This document shows, piece after piece, positions 1-7,472 of a DNA stretch of 64,000 nucleotides (positions are counted from its first letter, which is position 1; each line of letters starts with the position of its first letter). The stretch is from Curtobacterium sp. PhB115. Lineage in GTDB: Bacteria; Actinomycetota; Actinomycetes; Actinomycetales; Microbacteriaceae. A program made the position numbers and the translations under genes. The notes under the pieces are model-generated. The model saw nothing but the letters and a program-made list of their open reading frames with translations, searched no databases and was not told the DNA's origin. The stretch lies in NCBI RefSeq assembly GCF_003752025.1, contig NZ_RJKR01000008.1, positions 124,001 to 188,000 on the forward strand. Direction: 5' to 3'.

Positions 1-752
1 TTGCCGCCGAAGGCGAAGCCCAGCGTGAACATCGAGTTGCTGAAGCCGTAGTAGTCCCACGGGATCGTGCCGATGCGGGTGATCCGTCGGCCGTCCTTCT
101 GCAGGATCTTGTCCGAGAACCGGTCGAGCTCGTCGATGGTCTTCGGCGGTGTCTCGGGGTCGAGGCCGGCGGCGGCGAAGACCTTCTTGTTCCAGAACAG
201 CGGGAAGTTGACGTCGACCAGGATGGGATGCGCGTAGATGCCATCGGTCGCGGTCATCTGCTTCCACACCGCTGGGGCGTAGTCGGCTTCGCCCAGACCG
301 GCCTTCGCCATGTAGCCGTCGAGCTTCGTGACGACGCCGTACCCGGCGAACTGCGGGTACTCCTCGGGCGTGCAGAAGGCCAGGTCGGGCGGGGTGCCCG
401 CGGCGATGGCGGTCTGCAGACGGATCTGGGTGTTGCCGGACAGCGGCGCGTACGTGACCCGGACGCCGGTGTGCGACTGCGACTTCTCGTAGAGCTCCCC
501 GAGCAGCACCCAGGCGTTGCCGAGGGTGCCGCCCCAGATGTTGTAGAGCTCGATGACGTGGTCGCGGCCCGGTGCCGGGTCCTTGCTGAGTCGGATGCCC
601 TGCTGGTCGGCGGCGACCGCGCCGCCGCTGATCACGGTGCATCCCGCGAGCCCGATCGTCGCTGTGCCGGCGGCGATCGCTGCGAGGAACGCCCGACGCG
701 ACACGTCGCGCGGCGCGGGCCTGGTGGGTGGGTGTGGTGGTCGGCTCGACAT
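1..752 (-). CDS. Extracellular sugar-binding lipoprotein of an ABC transporter (3' end outside window)
   Basis: Substrate-binding lipoprotein of a carbohydrate ABC importer; about 250 N-terminal residues lie in the window and the C-terminus runs off the left edge. It starts MSSRPP, with an SRRAFL twin-arginine-like stretch, a hydrophobic helix and a lipobox LAGC near residue 37, so export and lipid anchoring are expected. The mature part (LYNIWGG, RLQTAIAAGTPPDLAF, FPLFWNKKVF) is typical of family 1 solute-binding proteins. The ATG at 752 is preceded by GGAGGG. A LacI-type operator identical to the one before the rhamnosidase lies about 50 bp upstream, suggesting uptake of rhamnose-containing sugars. 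The ligand itself is inferred. Confidence 0.88.
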   Translation of the reverse strand, partial: MSSRPPHPPTRPAPRDVSRRAFLAAIAAGTATIGLAGCTVISGGAVAADQQGIRLSKDPAPGRDHVIELYNIWGGTLGNAWVLLGELYEKSQSHTGVRVTYAPLSGNTQIRLQTAIAAGTPPDLAFCTPEEYPQFAGYGVVTKLDGYMAKAGLGEADYAPAVWKQMTATDGIYAHPILVDVNFPLFWNKKVFAAAGLDPETPPKTIDELDRFSDKILQKDGRRITRIGTIPWDYYGFSNSMFTLGFAFGG

Positions 753-803
753 CGAGTCCCTCCGGTCATCTTCGTTGACAATCGGCACACCGTCCGGTGC
801 AGG

Positions 804-815
804 TGAATCGTTTCA
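804..815. promoter_or_regulatory. LacI-type operator upstream of sugar-binding protein gene
   Basis: TGAATCGTTTCA, a near-perfect palindrome of the form bound by actinobacterial LacI-family repressors. It is identical to the site at 4732-4743 before the rhamnosidase. The LacI gene itself is not in the window. Confidence 0.6.
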
Positions 816-869
816 CCGGGCGGCTGGCGACAAATGTACGACGCTCCGGGCCGGAGCGCCAGCATTAAT

Positions 870-2171
870 TCAGATCGATGGACAAATTGAATGGGGATCG
901 GTTTTCGGAGGGATCGGCGGGGTCTGCTGCTCCCAGGCGACATGGACCGCTCCCGCCTCGTACGTGGCGACGGGGTTCGCGAACGGCAGCGGATGGAGCT
1001 GGTCGGCGTCGAGCAGTCGGAGCCCGGGAAGGCCAGCGAGCAGTTGCGTGAGCGCCTGCCGGATCTCGAGCCGCGCGAGCTGCTGTCCGACGCACCCGTG
1101 CGGACCGTGCCCGAACCCGAGGTGCCCGAAGGCGTCCCGCCCGACGTCCAGGCGATCGGGGTCCGGGAACCGTTCCGGATCCCGGTTCGCACCGACGGGC
1201 GAGACCGAAACCGTCGTGCCGGCCGGGATGAGCTGGTCGTCGACGACGATGTCCTCGGTCGCCGTTCGTGGGAACAGGGTCAGGAACATCGCACCGGTGC
1301 GCATGAACTCCTCGATGGCCGGCGCGATGCGGTCGGGGTCGTCGCGGAGCAGAGCCAGCTGGTCGGGGTTCGTGAGCAGCGCGACCGTGGCGGTGGCGAT
1401 CAGGTAGGCGACGGAGTCGTGTCCCGCGCTCATGAGCTGGAACACGAGCCCCTCGACCTCGTACCGCTCGAAGTCCGAGGCGAGCAAGTCGCTCACCACG
1501 TCGTCGCCGGGATCGCCAGTCCGCCGGTCGAGGACCGTCCGGATGTGGTCGAACCGCTGCTGCGTGGTGGTGGTCGCCACCTGGTCGACGAACAGCTCGC
1601 CGAACTGCGGCACCAGGTCGTCCGGCACCCCGATCACCCGGCAGTGCGTCCGTGCGGCGATCGGCTGGGCGAAGTCGGCGAAGACGTCGGCACCGGGTCC
1701 GATCGCGCGGAACGCCTCCAGCTGTGCGGCGACGATCTCGTGCACCCAGGGCTCGCGACCACGGACCTGCTTCACCGAGAACCGGCTCGTCACGCCGCGG
1801 CGCATCCGCTGGTGGACGTCGCCGTCCAGGGCGAGCAGGTTGGCGGCGTCGATCGACCGGCGCGCGTCGTCGTCGAGCGTGTCCGGTGGAGGCGCCGTGG
1901 TTGCGTGCGCCGGGTCGTGGGCCGGTGCGGCGTCGCTCCGTGGCATGCGGTGCGGCAGCTGGCTGAAGCGCGGGTCGCCGAGCACCGCTCGCGCGGCCTC
2001 CCACCGGGTCACGACCAAGCCGACGTGGCCGTCCTGGTACTCGAGCGGTACCGCGGCGTCCGACGCGCGCCACGCGGCGAGGGTCGGCGACGGGGCGAGC
2101 GGCGTGCCGTCCACGGGCAGGGTGCGTGCGTGCGCGAACGGGCAGGTGGTGGGTTCGGTCGAAGTGGTCAC
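870..2171 (-). CDS. Cytochrome P450 monooxygenase
   Basis: Soluble bacterial P450 of 433 residues, full length for class I enzymes. The I-helix motif AGHDS lies at residues 249-253, the ExxR pair at 288-291 (EFMR), and the heme loop FGHGPHGCVGQQLAR has the thiolate cysteine near 360. The GTG start at 2171 follows GGAGGA. It is the last gene of a leftward operon whose first two genes encode a ferredoxin and a ferredoxin reductase, so electrons should run NAD(P)H, reductase, ferredoxin, P450. The oxygen-binding threonine usual after the AGxD motif appears replaced (AGHDSV), which may mark an unusual substrate class. Substrate unknown. Confidence 0.93.
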   Translation of the reverse strand: MTTSTEPTTCPFAHARTLPVDGTPLAPSPTLAAWRASDAAVPLEYQDGHVGLVVTRWEAARAVLGDPRFSQLPHRMPRSDAAPAHDPAHATTAPPPDTLDDDARRSIDAANLLALDGDVHQRMRRGVTSRFSVKQVRGREPWVHEIVAAQLEAFRAIGPGADVFADFAQPIAARTHCRVIGVPDDLVPQFGELFVDQVATTTTQQRFDHIRTVLDRRTGDPGDDVVSDLLASDFERYEVEGLVFQLMSAGHDSVAYLIATATVALLTNPDQLALLRDDPDRIAPAIEEFMRTGAMFLTLFPRTATEDIVVDDQLIPAGTTVSVSPVGANRDPERFPDPDRLDVGRDAFGHLGFGHGPHGCVGQQLARLEIRQALTQLLAGLPGLRLLDADQLHPLPFANPVATYEAGAVHVAWEQQTPPIPPKTDPHSICPSI

Positions 2172-2199
2172 GGGGTCCTCCGGGTCGGGGCGGTGCGGG

Positions 2200-3501
2200 T
2201 CATCGGGTGGGTGTCGGGATGCCGGCCACCAGGAGCCGTCGTGCGCGTCGGAAGGACCGCGGTGCACCCCAACCGACGACGCCCGTGGCCGCGCGGTCGC
2301 CGGTACCGCCGCGGTCGCCGGTACTGCCGCGGTCGCCGGCTCCGCCGAGGTCGTCGGCGCTGCCGCGGTCGTCGGAGTGCTGCACGAGGACGGCCGGGTC
2401 GTCGTCCCACGGTTCGAGCGGGGTGGCGGGGTCGAAGGTGCCGGCTGCCTGCACGAGCACGCCGTGCACCTCGGACCAGAAGAACGGCACGCGCTCGGTC
2501 TGGTCGTCGCGGCCGGTGATGGTCGCGGCGACGGACAGGGCCTGCTCGATCGCGTTGGTCTGGTGCTCGACGCGGGGCGGCAGTGACACGCTGGACGTGG
2601 GAGCCGGTGCCCGGACGAGCCCGGGCGCCGCCCACCGCGCCACGTCGCCGATCGCGAAGACGTCGGGCGCCGCGACCCCGCGCGCGTCGCAGCAGACGCC
2701 GTCGTCGACGACCACCCCGGAGCCGGCGAGCCAGGCCGTGTTCGGGCGTCCGCCGGTCGCGGCCACGACGACGTCGGCCGGCACGCGCCGACCGTCGCCG
2801 AGCACGACCGCCGTGCCGCCGCACCCCGTGCCGCCGCGCCCCGTGCCGCCGCGCCCCGTGTCGTCGGTCCCCGTGCCCTCGACCGCCCGTGCCCCGGCGC
2901 TCGGTTCGACCGTGACGCCGGCGGCCCGGTGCAGCGCGGTGAGCCGGTCGGACAGCGCGAGTCCGACCGTGCCGAACGACAGTCCGCCACGACGTCCGAC
3001 CATCGTGACCGCACGCTCGCTGCCTCGAGCCGCCGAGGCGATCTCGGACGCGAGCACCCCGCTGCCGATGACCACGACCCGCTCGGCCGACGCCCACGCG
3101 GCACGCAGCCGGACGGCGTCGTCGAGCGTCCGCAGCAGGTGCACGCGTTCGGCGCCCGGTACTGCGGGTCGGACCGCGGTCGTCCCGGTGGCGACGACGA
3201 GCACGTCGTACGCGATCGGGCCGGCATCGGTCAGCAGTCGGTGTGCCGACGGCTCGAGACCGGTGGCTCGGACGCCACTGCGGATCGTGACGTCGAGGGC
3301 GTCGAGCTCCGCGGCGGTCCGGAGCGCCGCACGATCGGCATCCCACGTTCCGGTCAGGACCTGCTTCGAGAGCGGTGGGCGACCGTACGGCACGTGGGGC
3401 TCGTCGCCGACCAGGGTCACCGGCCCGCTGTGGCCTTCGGCCCGGAGCGCCTCGGCGACCGTCAGGCCGGCGACCGAGGCCCCGACGACGACCACGTGCA
3501 C
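2200..3501 (-). CDS. FAD-dependent ferredoxin reductase
   Basis: NAD(P)H:ferredoxin oxidoreductase of the rubredoxin/putidaredoxin reductase type, 433 residues. The N-terminal FAD fold is VVVGASVAGLTVAEAL, the central NAD(P)H fold VVIGSGVLASEIASAA, and the C-terminal FAD motif DVFAIGDVARW. The GTG start (VHVVVVG) lies 2 nt after the ferredoxin stop, so translation is probably coupled. Two tandem-repeat tracts add low-complexity segments: a pentapeptide GTGRG-type run inside the NAD(P)H region and a hexapeptide D-R-G-type run before the C-terminus. These are absent from typical family members. It should feed the P450 downstream through the ferredoxin. Confidence 0.9.
   Translation of the reverse strand: MHVVVVGASVAGLTVAEALRAEGHSGPVTLVGDEPHVPYGRPPLSKQVLTGTWDADRAALRTAAELDALDVTIRSGVRATGLEPSAHRLLTDAGPIAYDVLVVATGTTAVRPAVPGAERVHLLRTLDDAVRLRAAWASAERVVVIGSGVLASEIASAARGSERAVTMVGRRGGLSFGTVGLALSDRLTALHRAAGVTVEPSAGARAVEGTGTDDTGRGGTGRGGTGCGGTAVVLGDGRRVPADVVVAATGGRPNTAWLAGSGVVVDDGVCCDARGVAAPDVFAIGDVARWAAPGLVRAPAPTSSVSLPPRVEHQTNAIEQALSVAATITGRDDQTERVPFFWSEVHGVLVQAAGTFDPATPLEPWDDDPAVLVQHSDDRGSADDLGGAGDRGSTGDRGGTGDRAATGVVGWGAPRSFRRARRLLVAGIPTPTR
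2293..2382 (-). repeat. 18-bp tandem repeat inside the ferredoxin reductase gene
   Basis: Five in-frame copies of an 18-bp unit, the first three nearly identical (GCGGTCGCCGGTACCGCC type) and the last two diverged. They encode six-residue repeats such as GAGDRG, STGDRG and GTGDRA near the C-terminus. Confidence 0.9.
2815..2874 (-). repeat. 15-bp tandem repeat inside the ferredoxin reductase gene
   Basis: Four in-frame 15-bp units (GCCGCCGCGCCCCGT, two exact copies and two diverged) encode a run of GTGRG-type pentapeptides in the middle of the protein. Confidence 0.9.
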
Positions 3502-3503
3502 GG

Positions 3504-3695
3504 TCAGTCCTGCACGGTGATCGCGTGTGCGGGGCACAGCGCCGCCGCGCGTCGGGCTGCTGGTTCGTCGGCGGCGCCCGGGTGCTCGTCGAGCAGCTCC
3601 ACGATGCCGTCGTCGTCCTGGTCGAAGAGCGCTCCGGCGACCAGGGCGCACTGCCCGGCCCCGACGCAGATGTCCGTGTCCGCGGTGATCCGCAT
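3504..3695 (-). CDS. 3Fe-4S ferredoxin
   Basis: Small ferredoxin of 63 residues, the normal size for P450-linked actinobacterial ferredoxins. Cysteines follow the single-cluster pattern: CVGAGQC near residues 10-16 (C-x5-C) and ALCP near residue 54. The second cysteine of a full 4Fe-4S CxxCxxC set is missing, which favours a 3Fe-4S cluster. The ATG at 3695 has a strong AGGAGG site. First gene of the ferredoxin, reductase, P450 operon; the 143-bp gap before it faces a divergent AraC-type regulator that probably controls it. Confidence 0.92.
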   Translation of the reverse strand: MRITADTDICVGAGQCALVAGALFDQDDDGIVELLDEHPGAADEPAARRAAALCPAHAITVQD

Positions 3696-3826
3696 GGTCG
3701 TCCTCCTGTCACCGATCGCCGTCGACCGGTGCCCCGACGCTACGGTCGGACCGGGTGGCGGCGGCATGGGTTCCGCTGGCAGAACATGGACGATCCGGTC
3801 AACGCTGGGCCACCTGCACCGATGCG

Positions 3827-3832
3827 TACAGT
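3827..3832 (+). promoter_or_regulatory. Leaderless -10 element of araC-type gene
   Basis: TACAGT ends 6 nt before the ATG at 3839, the spacing of leaderless actinobacterial transcripts. No good -35 is visible. Confidence 0.5.
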
Positions 3833-3838
3833 GTCCGC

Positions 3839-4699
3839 ATGGACGAACGCGCTGCGGCCGGCCCCGTCGTCGTCGCGGCGAACTGGTACCGCTTCCGCCC
3901 GGGTGAGCAGATCCACCACCTGTGGGTGCACAGCGTGTGCTGCCTCTGGGTGCTGAGCGGGAGCGGGGTGGTCGAGTCCACCGGGCAGCGGTTCCACCTG
4001 ACCGCCGGCGACGTCCTCCGGCTGCCGTGGGGGCACGACGTCGCCTACCGCGCCGACGGCCGCTCGCCGTTCCGGTTGGGCACGGTGCACGTCGTCCCGC
4101 GCCATGCGTGCGGTCGGCCGGTCGTGCCCGAGGTCGCGCACGCGCCCGGTGGCCAGGTGCTGGACGACTCCGCACGCTCCGACGACCCCGACGGCGCGGA
4201 CCTCCCGATCCTCTGGCCGGGGCGCAGCGGTGTCGCGCGTCGCCTCGGGTCGCTCGGCCGGTACGTCGTCGAGCGGTTCGCCGACGGCCCGTTCGACGAA
4301 TCGGTGTTCCGCGCGCTCGGGGCGGTGGTGCTCGCCGAGACCCGCGCCGCACGCGACGGCGAACACGAGACGGTCCCGGTCGCGCTCGACCGGATGACGG
4401 ACCACGTGCTCCGGAACCTGCAGCGCCCGATGAGCGTCGCCGAGATCGCTGCGGCCGGCGACTGCAGCGAGTCGACGGCCGGCCGGCTGTTCGCCGCACA
4501 CCTCGGTTCGTCGGTGTCGACCTGGGTGCGGGAGACCCGGATGCGGCACGCCGCCGAGCTCCTGGTGACGAGTGGGCTCCGGGTCGGAGAGGTCGCTGCG
4601 GCCGTGGGGTTCGCCGACCAGCTGTACTTCTCACGGGTGTTCCGCGCCGCGTTCGGTGTCCCGCCGAGCCGCTACGGCTCCGACCGCATCCGGCCCTGA
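3839..4699 (+). CDS. AraC-family transcriptional regulator (cupin + HTH)
   Basis: Regulator of 286 residues. The N-terminal half is a cupin-like sensor (WYRFRPGEQIHHLWVHSVC, GDVLRLPWGHD). The C-terminal about 100 residues are the double-HTH AraC domain (MSVAEIAAAGDCSESTAGRLF, then VGEVAAAVGFADQLYFSRVF). The ATG at 3839 is chosen over an upstream start because a TACAGT -10 hexamer sits 6 nt before it. It is divergent from the ferredoxin/P450 operon and is its most plausible regulator; it could instead act on the rhamnosidase just downstream, but that gene carries a LacI-type operator. Confidence 0.88.
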   Translation: MDERAAAGPVVVAANWYRFRPGEQIHHLWVHSVCCLWVLSGSGVVESTGQRFHLTAGDVLRLPWGHDVAYRADGRSPFRLGTVHVVPRHACGRPVVPEVAHAPGGQVLDDSARSDDPDGADLPILWPGRSGVARRLGSLGRYVVERFADGPFDESVFRALGAVVLAETRAARDGEHETVPVALDRMTDHVLRNLQRPMSVAEIAAAGDCSESTAGRLFAAHLGSSVSTWVRETRMRHAAELLVTSGLRVGEVAAAVGFADQLYFSRVFRAAFGVPPSRYGSDRIRP

Positions 4700-4710
4700 T
4701 GCCGCACGGG

Positions 4711-4743
4711 TTGACAGCGCTCGGATCGTCCTGAATCGTTTCA
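4711..4743 (+). promoter_or_regulatory. Promoter and LacI-type operator of the rhamnosidase gene
   Basis: A perfect -35 TTGACA at 4711-4716 is followed 15 bp later by the operator TGAATCGTTTCA (4732-4743), which would cover the -10 region. Repressor binding would therefore block the polymerase directly. The same 12-mer occurs at 804-815. Confidence 0.6.
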
Positions 4744-4760
4744 CCCGACTTGGAGGTGCG

Positions 4761-7337
4761 ATGGAGCTCCTGGAGCACGACGTCGACGGCCAGCACGATC
4801 CGATCGGGACCGCACAACGTGGCCTGCGGTTCGCCTGGCGTCCGGACGAGACCCAGACCGCGACGCAGGTGGTGGTCCGTGCCGGCGAGCACGTCGTCTG
4901 GGACTCCGGCCGCACGGCGACGTCGACGCCCTGGTTGCGTTCGCCGTCCGGCCTGCGGTTCACCGCGTGGACCGAACACGCCTGGGAGGCCCGGGTGGAG
5001 TCCGCCACGGGCGTCGCCGTGGCACGTGGCAGGTTCACCCCGGCGCCGCTCGCCGACGCCGAGTGGTCCGGTGCGCAGTGGATCGGGGGCCCGGCCAGCG
5101 CCGGAGCCGCCGCGCGTGACGCCGTCGACGACGGCCGGGGGCCGCGTGAACGCAGCGCGGACGGCAGCTTCGCCGCGCCGGTGCTCTCGATCGGTGTGCC
5201 GGCCGGACCGCCGATCGAACGGGTACTGCTCGCCCTCGCTGTCGGGGGCCACGCCGATGTGCGGATCGACGGGGCGCTCGCCACCGACGAGGTCCTGGCG
5301 CCGACCACCACCCACTGGGACCGCCGGGTCCAGGTCGTCGTGCACGACCTGACGGCGACGCTCGGCGACGGGGACGCGCACGAGGTCGGTCTCGAACTCG
5401 GCCGCGGCTTCCACGGCATGACGAACGCGAACGTGTGGGCGTGGGAACGGGCGCCGTGGCACGCGGAGCCATCGGTCCGTGCGGTGCTCCGGATCGAACG
5501 CGCTGACGGTGCCGTGGAGGTGCTGCCCACCGGTCCGGACTGGACCGCGCGGGCCGGCACGATCCTCCTGGACGACCTGTACGGCGGCGAACTGGCGGAC
5601 CTGCGCCGTCGCGTCGGTGGGTCCCTGGCGGCAGCACCGGAACCGGCCACGGTCGTGCCCGGACCCGCGGGTGCGCTCGAGGCGCGACGTGAGCAGCCGA
5701 TCCGGGTCGTCGAGGAGCTCGCGGCCTCCTCGGTCACCGAGGCGGCACCAGGGGAGTGGGTCGTGGCGTTCCCGCGGGTGATCGCCGGGTGGGTGCGTCT
5801 CCGGCTGCCGAGCGGTGCCGCAGGGAGCACGGTCCGGATCCGGTCGGGTGAGCGACTCCGGGCCGACGGGCTGCCGAACGCCGATGACGACAACCACTAC
5901 TTCGCCGACGGGTTCCAGACCGACGAGGTCACCCTCGACGACCGCGGCGGTTGGTGGGAGCCACGCTTCTCGTACAAGGGATTCCGGTTCGTGCAGCTCT
6001 CCGGTTGGCCCGGTGCCGGGGGACCGGACTCGTCCGATGTCGTCGCCCGGGTGGTGCGCACCGACGTCGCACGGACCGCGGACTTCCGGACCGACGACGC
6101 CCTGCTGCAGTGGGTGCACGACGCGACCGTGCACACGATGGAGAACAACCTGCACGGGTACCCGACCGACACCCCGAAGTACGAGAAGAACGGGTGGACG
6201 GGCGACGCAGCGGTCGGCGCGGACATGTTCCTGACGAACCTCGACACCGCGGCGGTGCTCACGAAGTGGGTCGGTGACCTCGCCGAGACCGTGTCGCCCG
6301 GACACCCGCCGGCACTGATCGCCCCCAACGCCGGCGTGTTCGGCGTCGACGCGCGTGCGCCGGTGTGGCACGCAGCGCTCGTCACCGTGCCGTGGGACGT
6401 GTACCGACACACCGGGGACCCGGCGGTGCTCGAGTGGCACGTCGACGTCATCGAGCAGTACGCCCGCTTCGAACTCGAGCGGTCACCCGGTGGGATCGCG
6501 GACACGATCCTCGGCGACTGGGTCGCCCCCGGCACCAGCCCCGGCGGCGGCAACCCGCCCGAGGACTCCCGCGTGCCGGCCACCGCGTTCCTCGTCCGGA
6601 TCCTGGACACCGTCGCCGCGATCGACGAGGTGCTCGGGCGCGACGGCTCCTGGGCACGATCCGCTGCCGATGCCGTCCGCGCGGCGTTCGTCGATGCGTT
6701 CCTGCGTGACGGGGTGGTCCGGGGCGAACGGGACGAGGGCTTCCGGCAGTCGCACCAGGTGCTCGCGCTCGCCTTCGACGTCGTCCGTACGCCATCCGAC
6801 CGTGCAGCCATCGCCGCAGCACTCGCCGCCGACGTCCGCGCACGGGGTGACCACCTCGACACCGGAGCGATCGGGACCAAGTGGCTGCTGCCGGTCCTGA
6901 CCGACGCCGGCTACGCAGACCTCGCGCTCGCCGTCGCGCGGCAGACGACGCCACCGTCGTGGGGAGCGTGGCGCGCGGCCGGGGCGACGTCGGTGTTCGA
7001 GCACTGGGACCTCGCCGCTCGGTCGCACGGGCACTACTTCCTCGGGACGGTCGACGACTGGCTCACCGGTTCCGTCGCCGGGATCCGGCCGACCGAGCCC
7101 GGATGGCGGCGGTTCACCGTGGCGCCGGCGGTCTGCGGGCCGGTCGGGTCGGCGTCCTGCACGGTGCGGACTCCGTACGGCGACGCCGCGGTGGCGTGGA
7201 CCGCCGATGACGGCACCGTGTCCCTCACCGTGACGGTGCCGCCCGGTTCCGACGCCGACGTCGTCCTGCCCGACGGCACGCAGCGCGTCGTCGGCCCCGG
7301 CACGAGTCACTTCGTGAGCAGGAATGGTCGAGTCTGA
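4761..7337 (+). CDS. GH78 alpha-L-rhamnosidase
   Basis: Glycoside hydrolase releasing terminal alpha-L-rhamnose, for example from pectin (rhamnogalacturonan) or plant glycosides; 858 residues, normal length. The order fits family 78: N-terminal beta domains with a galactose-binding-like stretch (GRGFHGMTNANVWAWERAPW), the rhamnosid_N-type segment, then the (alpha/alpha)6 catalytic barrel starting near DTPKYEKNGWTGDA (about residues 470-483), a conserved block holding the catalytic acid, and a C-terminal beta domain. No signal peptide is visible, so it is probably intracellular and acts on imported oligosaccharides. The ATG at 4761 follows TTGGAGG. The last residues (HFVSRNGRV) are encoded by a palindromic repeat element. 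Confidence 0.92.
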   Translation: MELLEHDVDGQHDPIGTAQRGLRFAWRPDETQTATQVVVRAGEHVVWDSGRTATSTPWLRSPSGLRFTAWTEHAWEARVESATGVAVARGRFTPAPLADAEWSGAQWIGGPASAGAAARDAVDDGRGPRERSADGSFAAPVLSIGVPAGPPIERVLLALAVGGHADVRIDGALATDEVLAPTTTHWDRRVQVVVHDLTATLGDGDAHEVGLELGRGFHGMTNANVWAWERAPWHAEPSVRAVLRIERADGAVEVLPTGPDWTARAGTILLDDLYGGELADLRRRVGGSLAAAPEPATVVPGPAGALEARREQPIRVVEELAASSVTEAAPGEWVVAFPRVIAGWVRLRLPSGAAGSTVRIRSGERLRADGLPNADDDNHYFADGFQTDEVTLDDRGGWWEPRFSYKGFRFVQLSGWPGAGGPDSSDVVARVVRTDVARTADFRTDDALLQWVHDATVHTMENNLHGYPTDTPKYEKNGWTGDAAVGADMFLTNLDTAAVLTKWVGDLAETVSPGHPPALIAPNAGVFGVDARAPVWHAALVTVPWDVYRHTGDPAVLEWHVDVIEQYARFELERSPGGIADTILGDWVAPGTSPGGGNPPEDSRVPATAFLVRILDTVAAIDEVLGRDGSWARSAADAVRAAFVDAFLRDGVVRGERDEGFRQSHQVLALAFDVVRTPSDRAAIAAALAADVRARGDHLDTGAIGTKWLLPVLTDAGYADLALAVARQTTPPSWGAWRAAGATSVFEHWDLAARSHGHYFLGTVDDWLTGSVAGIRPTEPGWRRFTVAPAVCGPVGSASCTVRTPYGDAAVAWTADDGTVSLTVTVPPGSDADVVLPDGTQRVVGPGTSHFVSRNGRV

Positions 7338-7418
7338 CGCCCTGACCCGACCTTTTCTGCTCACGAAGCGCCCGCGAAGCGCCACGCCCGCGAAGCGCCC
7401 GCGAAGCGCCCGCGACCC
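7310..7418. repeat. Palindromic repeat, family A, copy 1, with 11-bp iterations
   Basis: Left arm CTTCGTGAGCAGGAATGGTC at 7310-7329 pairs (about 20 of 23) with a right arm ending CTGCTCACGAAG at 7358-7369. The right end continues into 11-bp units: one GCTCACGAAGC, then three GCCCGCGAAGC and a diverged one, interrupted by 5 bp (7359-7418). The rhamnosidase stop codon (7335-7337) lies in the loop. Copy 2 is at 50610-50701. The hairpin may also terminate transcription. Confidence 0.8.
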
Positions 7419-7459
7419 GCCCGCCCACGCCCGCCCAGCCCACCCATCACCACCGTGGC

Positions 7460-7465
7460 TACCGT
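7460..7465 (+). promoter_or_regulatory. Leaderless -10 element of phosphoesterase gene
   Basis: TACCGT ends 7 nt before the ATG at 7473 and decides that start over the in-frame GTG at 7455. Confidence 0.5.
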
Positions 7466-7472
7466 GGTGCGC

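Noticed and set aside
2282..2382. CRISPR-like regular repeats in the reductase gene and in the 11-bp arrays
   Set aside because: Units are contiguous and in frame or slippage-type, without unique spacers, and there are no cas genes.
870..3227. A single 785-codon frame joining reductase-region sequence to the P450
   Set aside because: The P450 begins at GTG 2171 with its own ribosome site; upstream residues are low-complexity shadow of the reductase gene, not a fusion.
3504..6440. A 978-codon open frame antisense to the AraC and rhamnosidase genes
   Set aside because: Only its final 63 codons are the real ferredoxin gene. The rest is the usual open antisense frame of GC-rich DNA, shows no domain, and lies opposite a clear GH78 enzyme.
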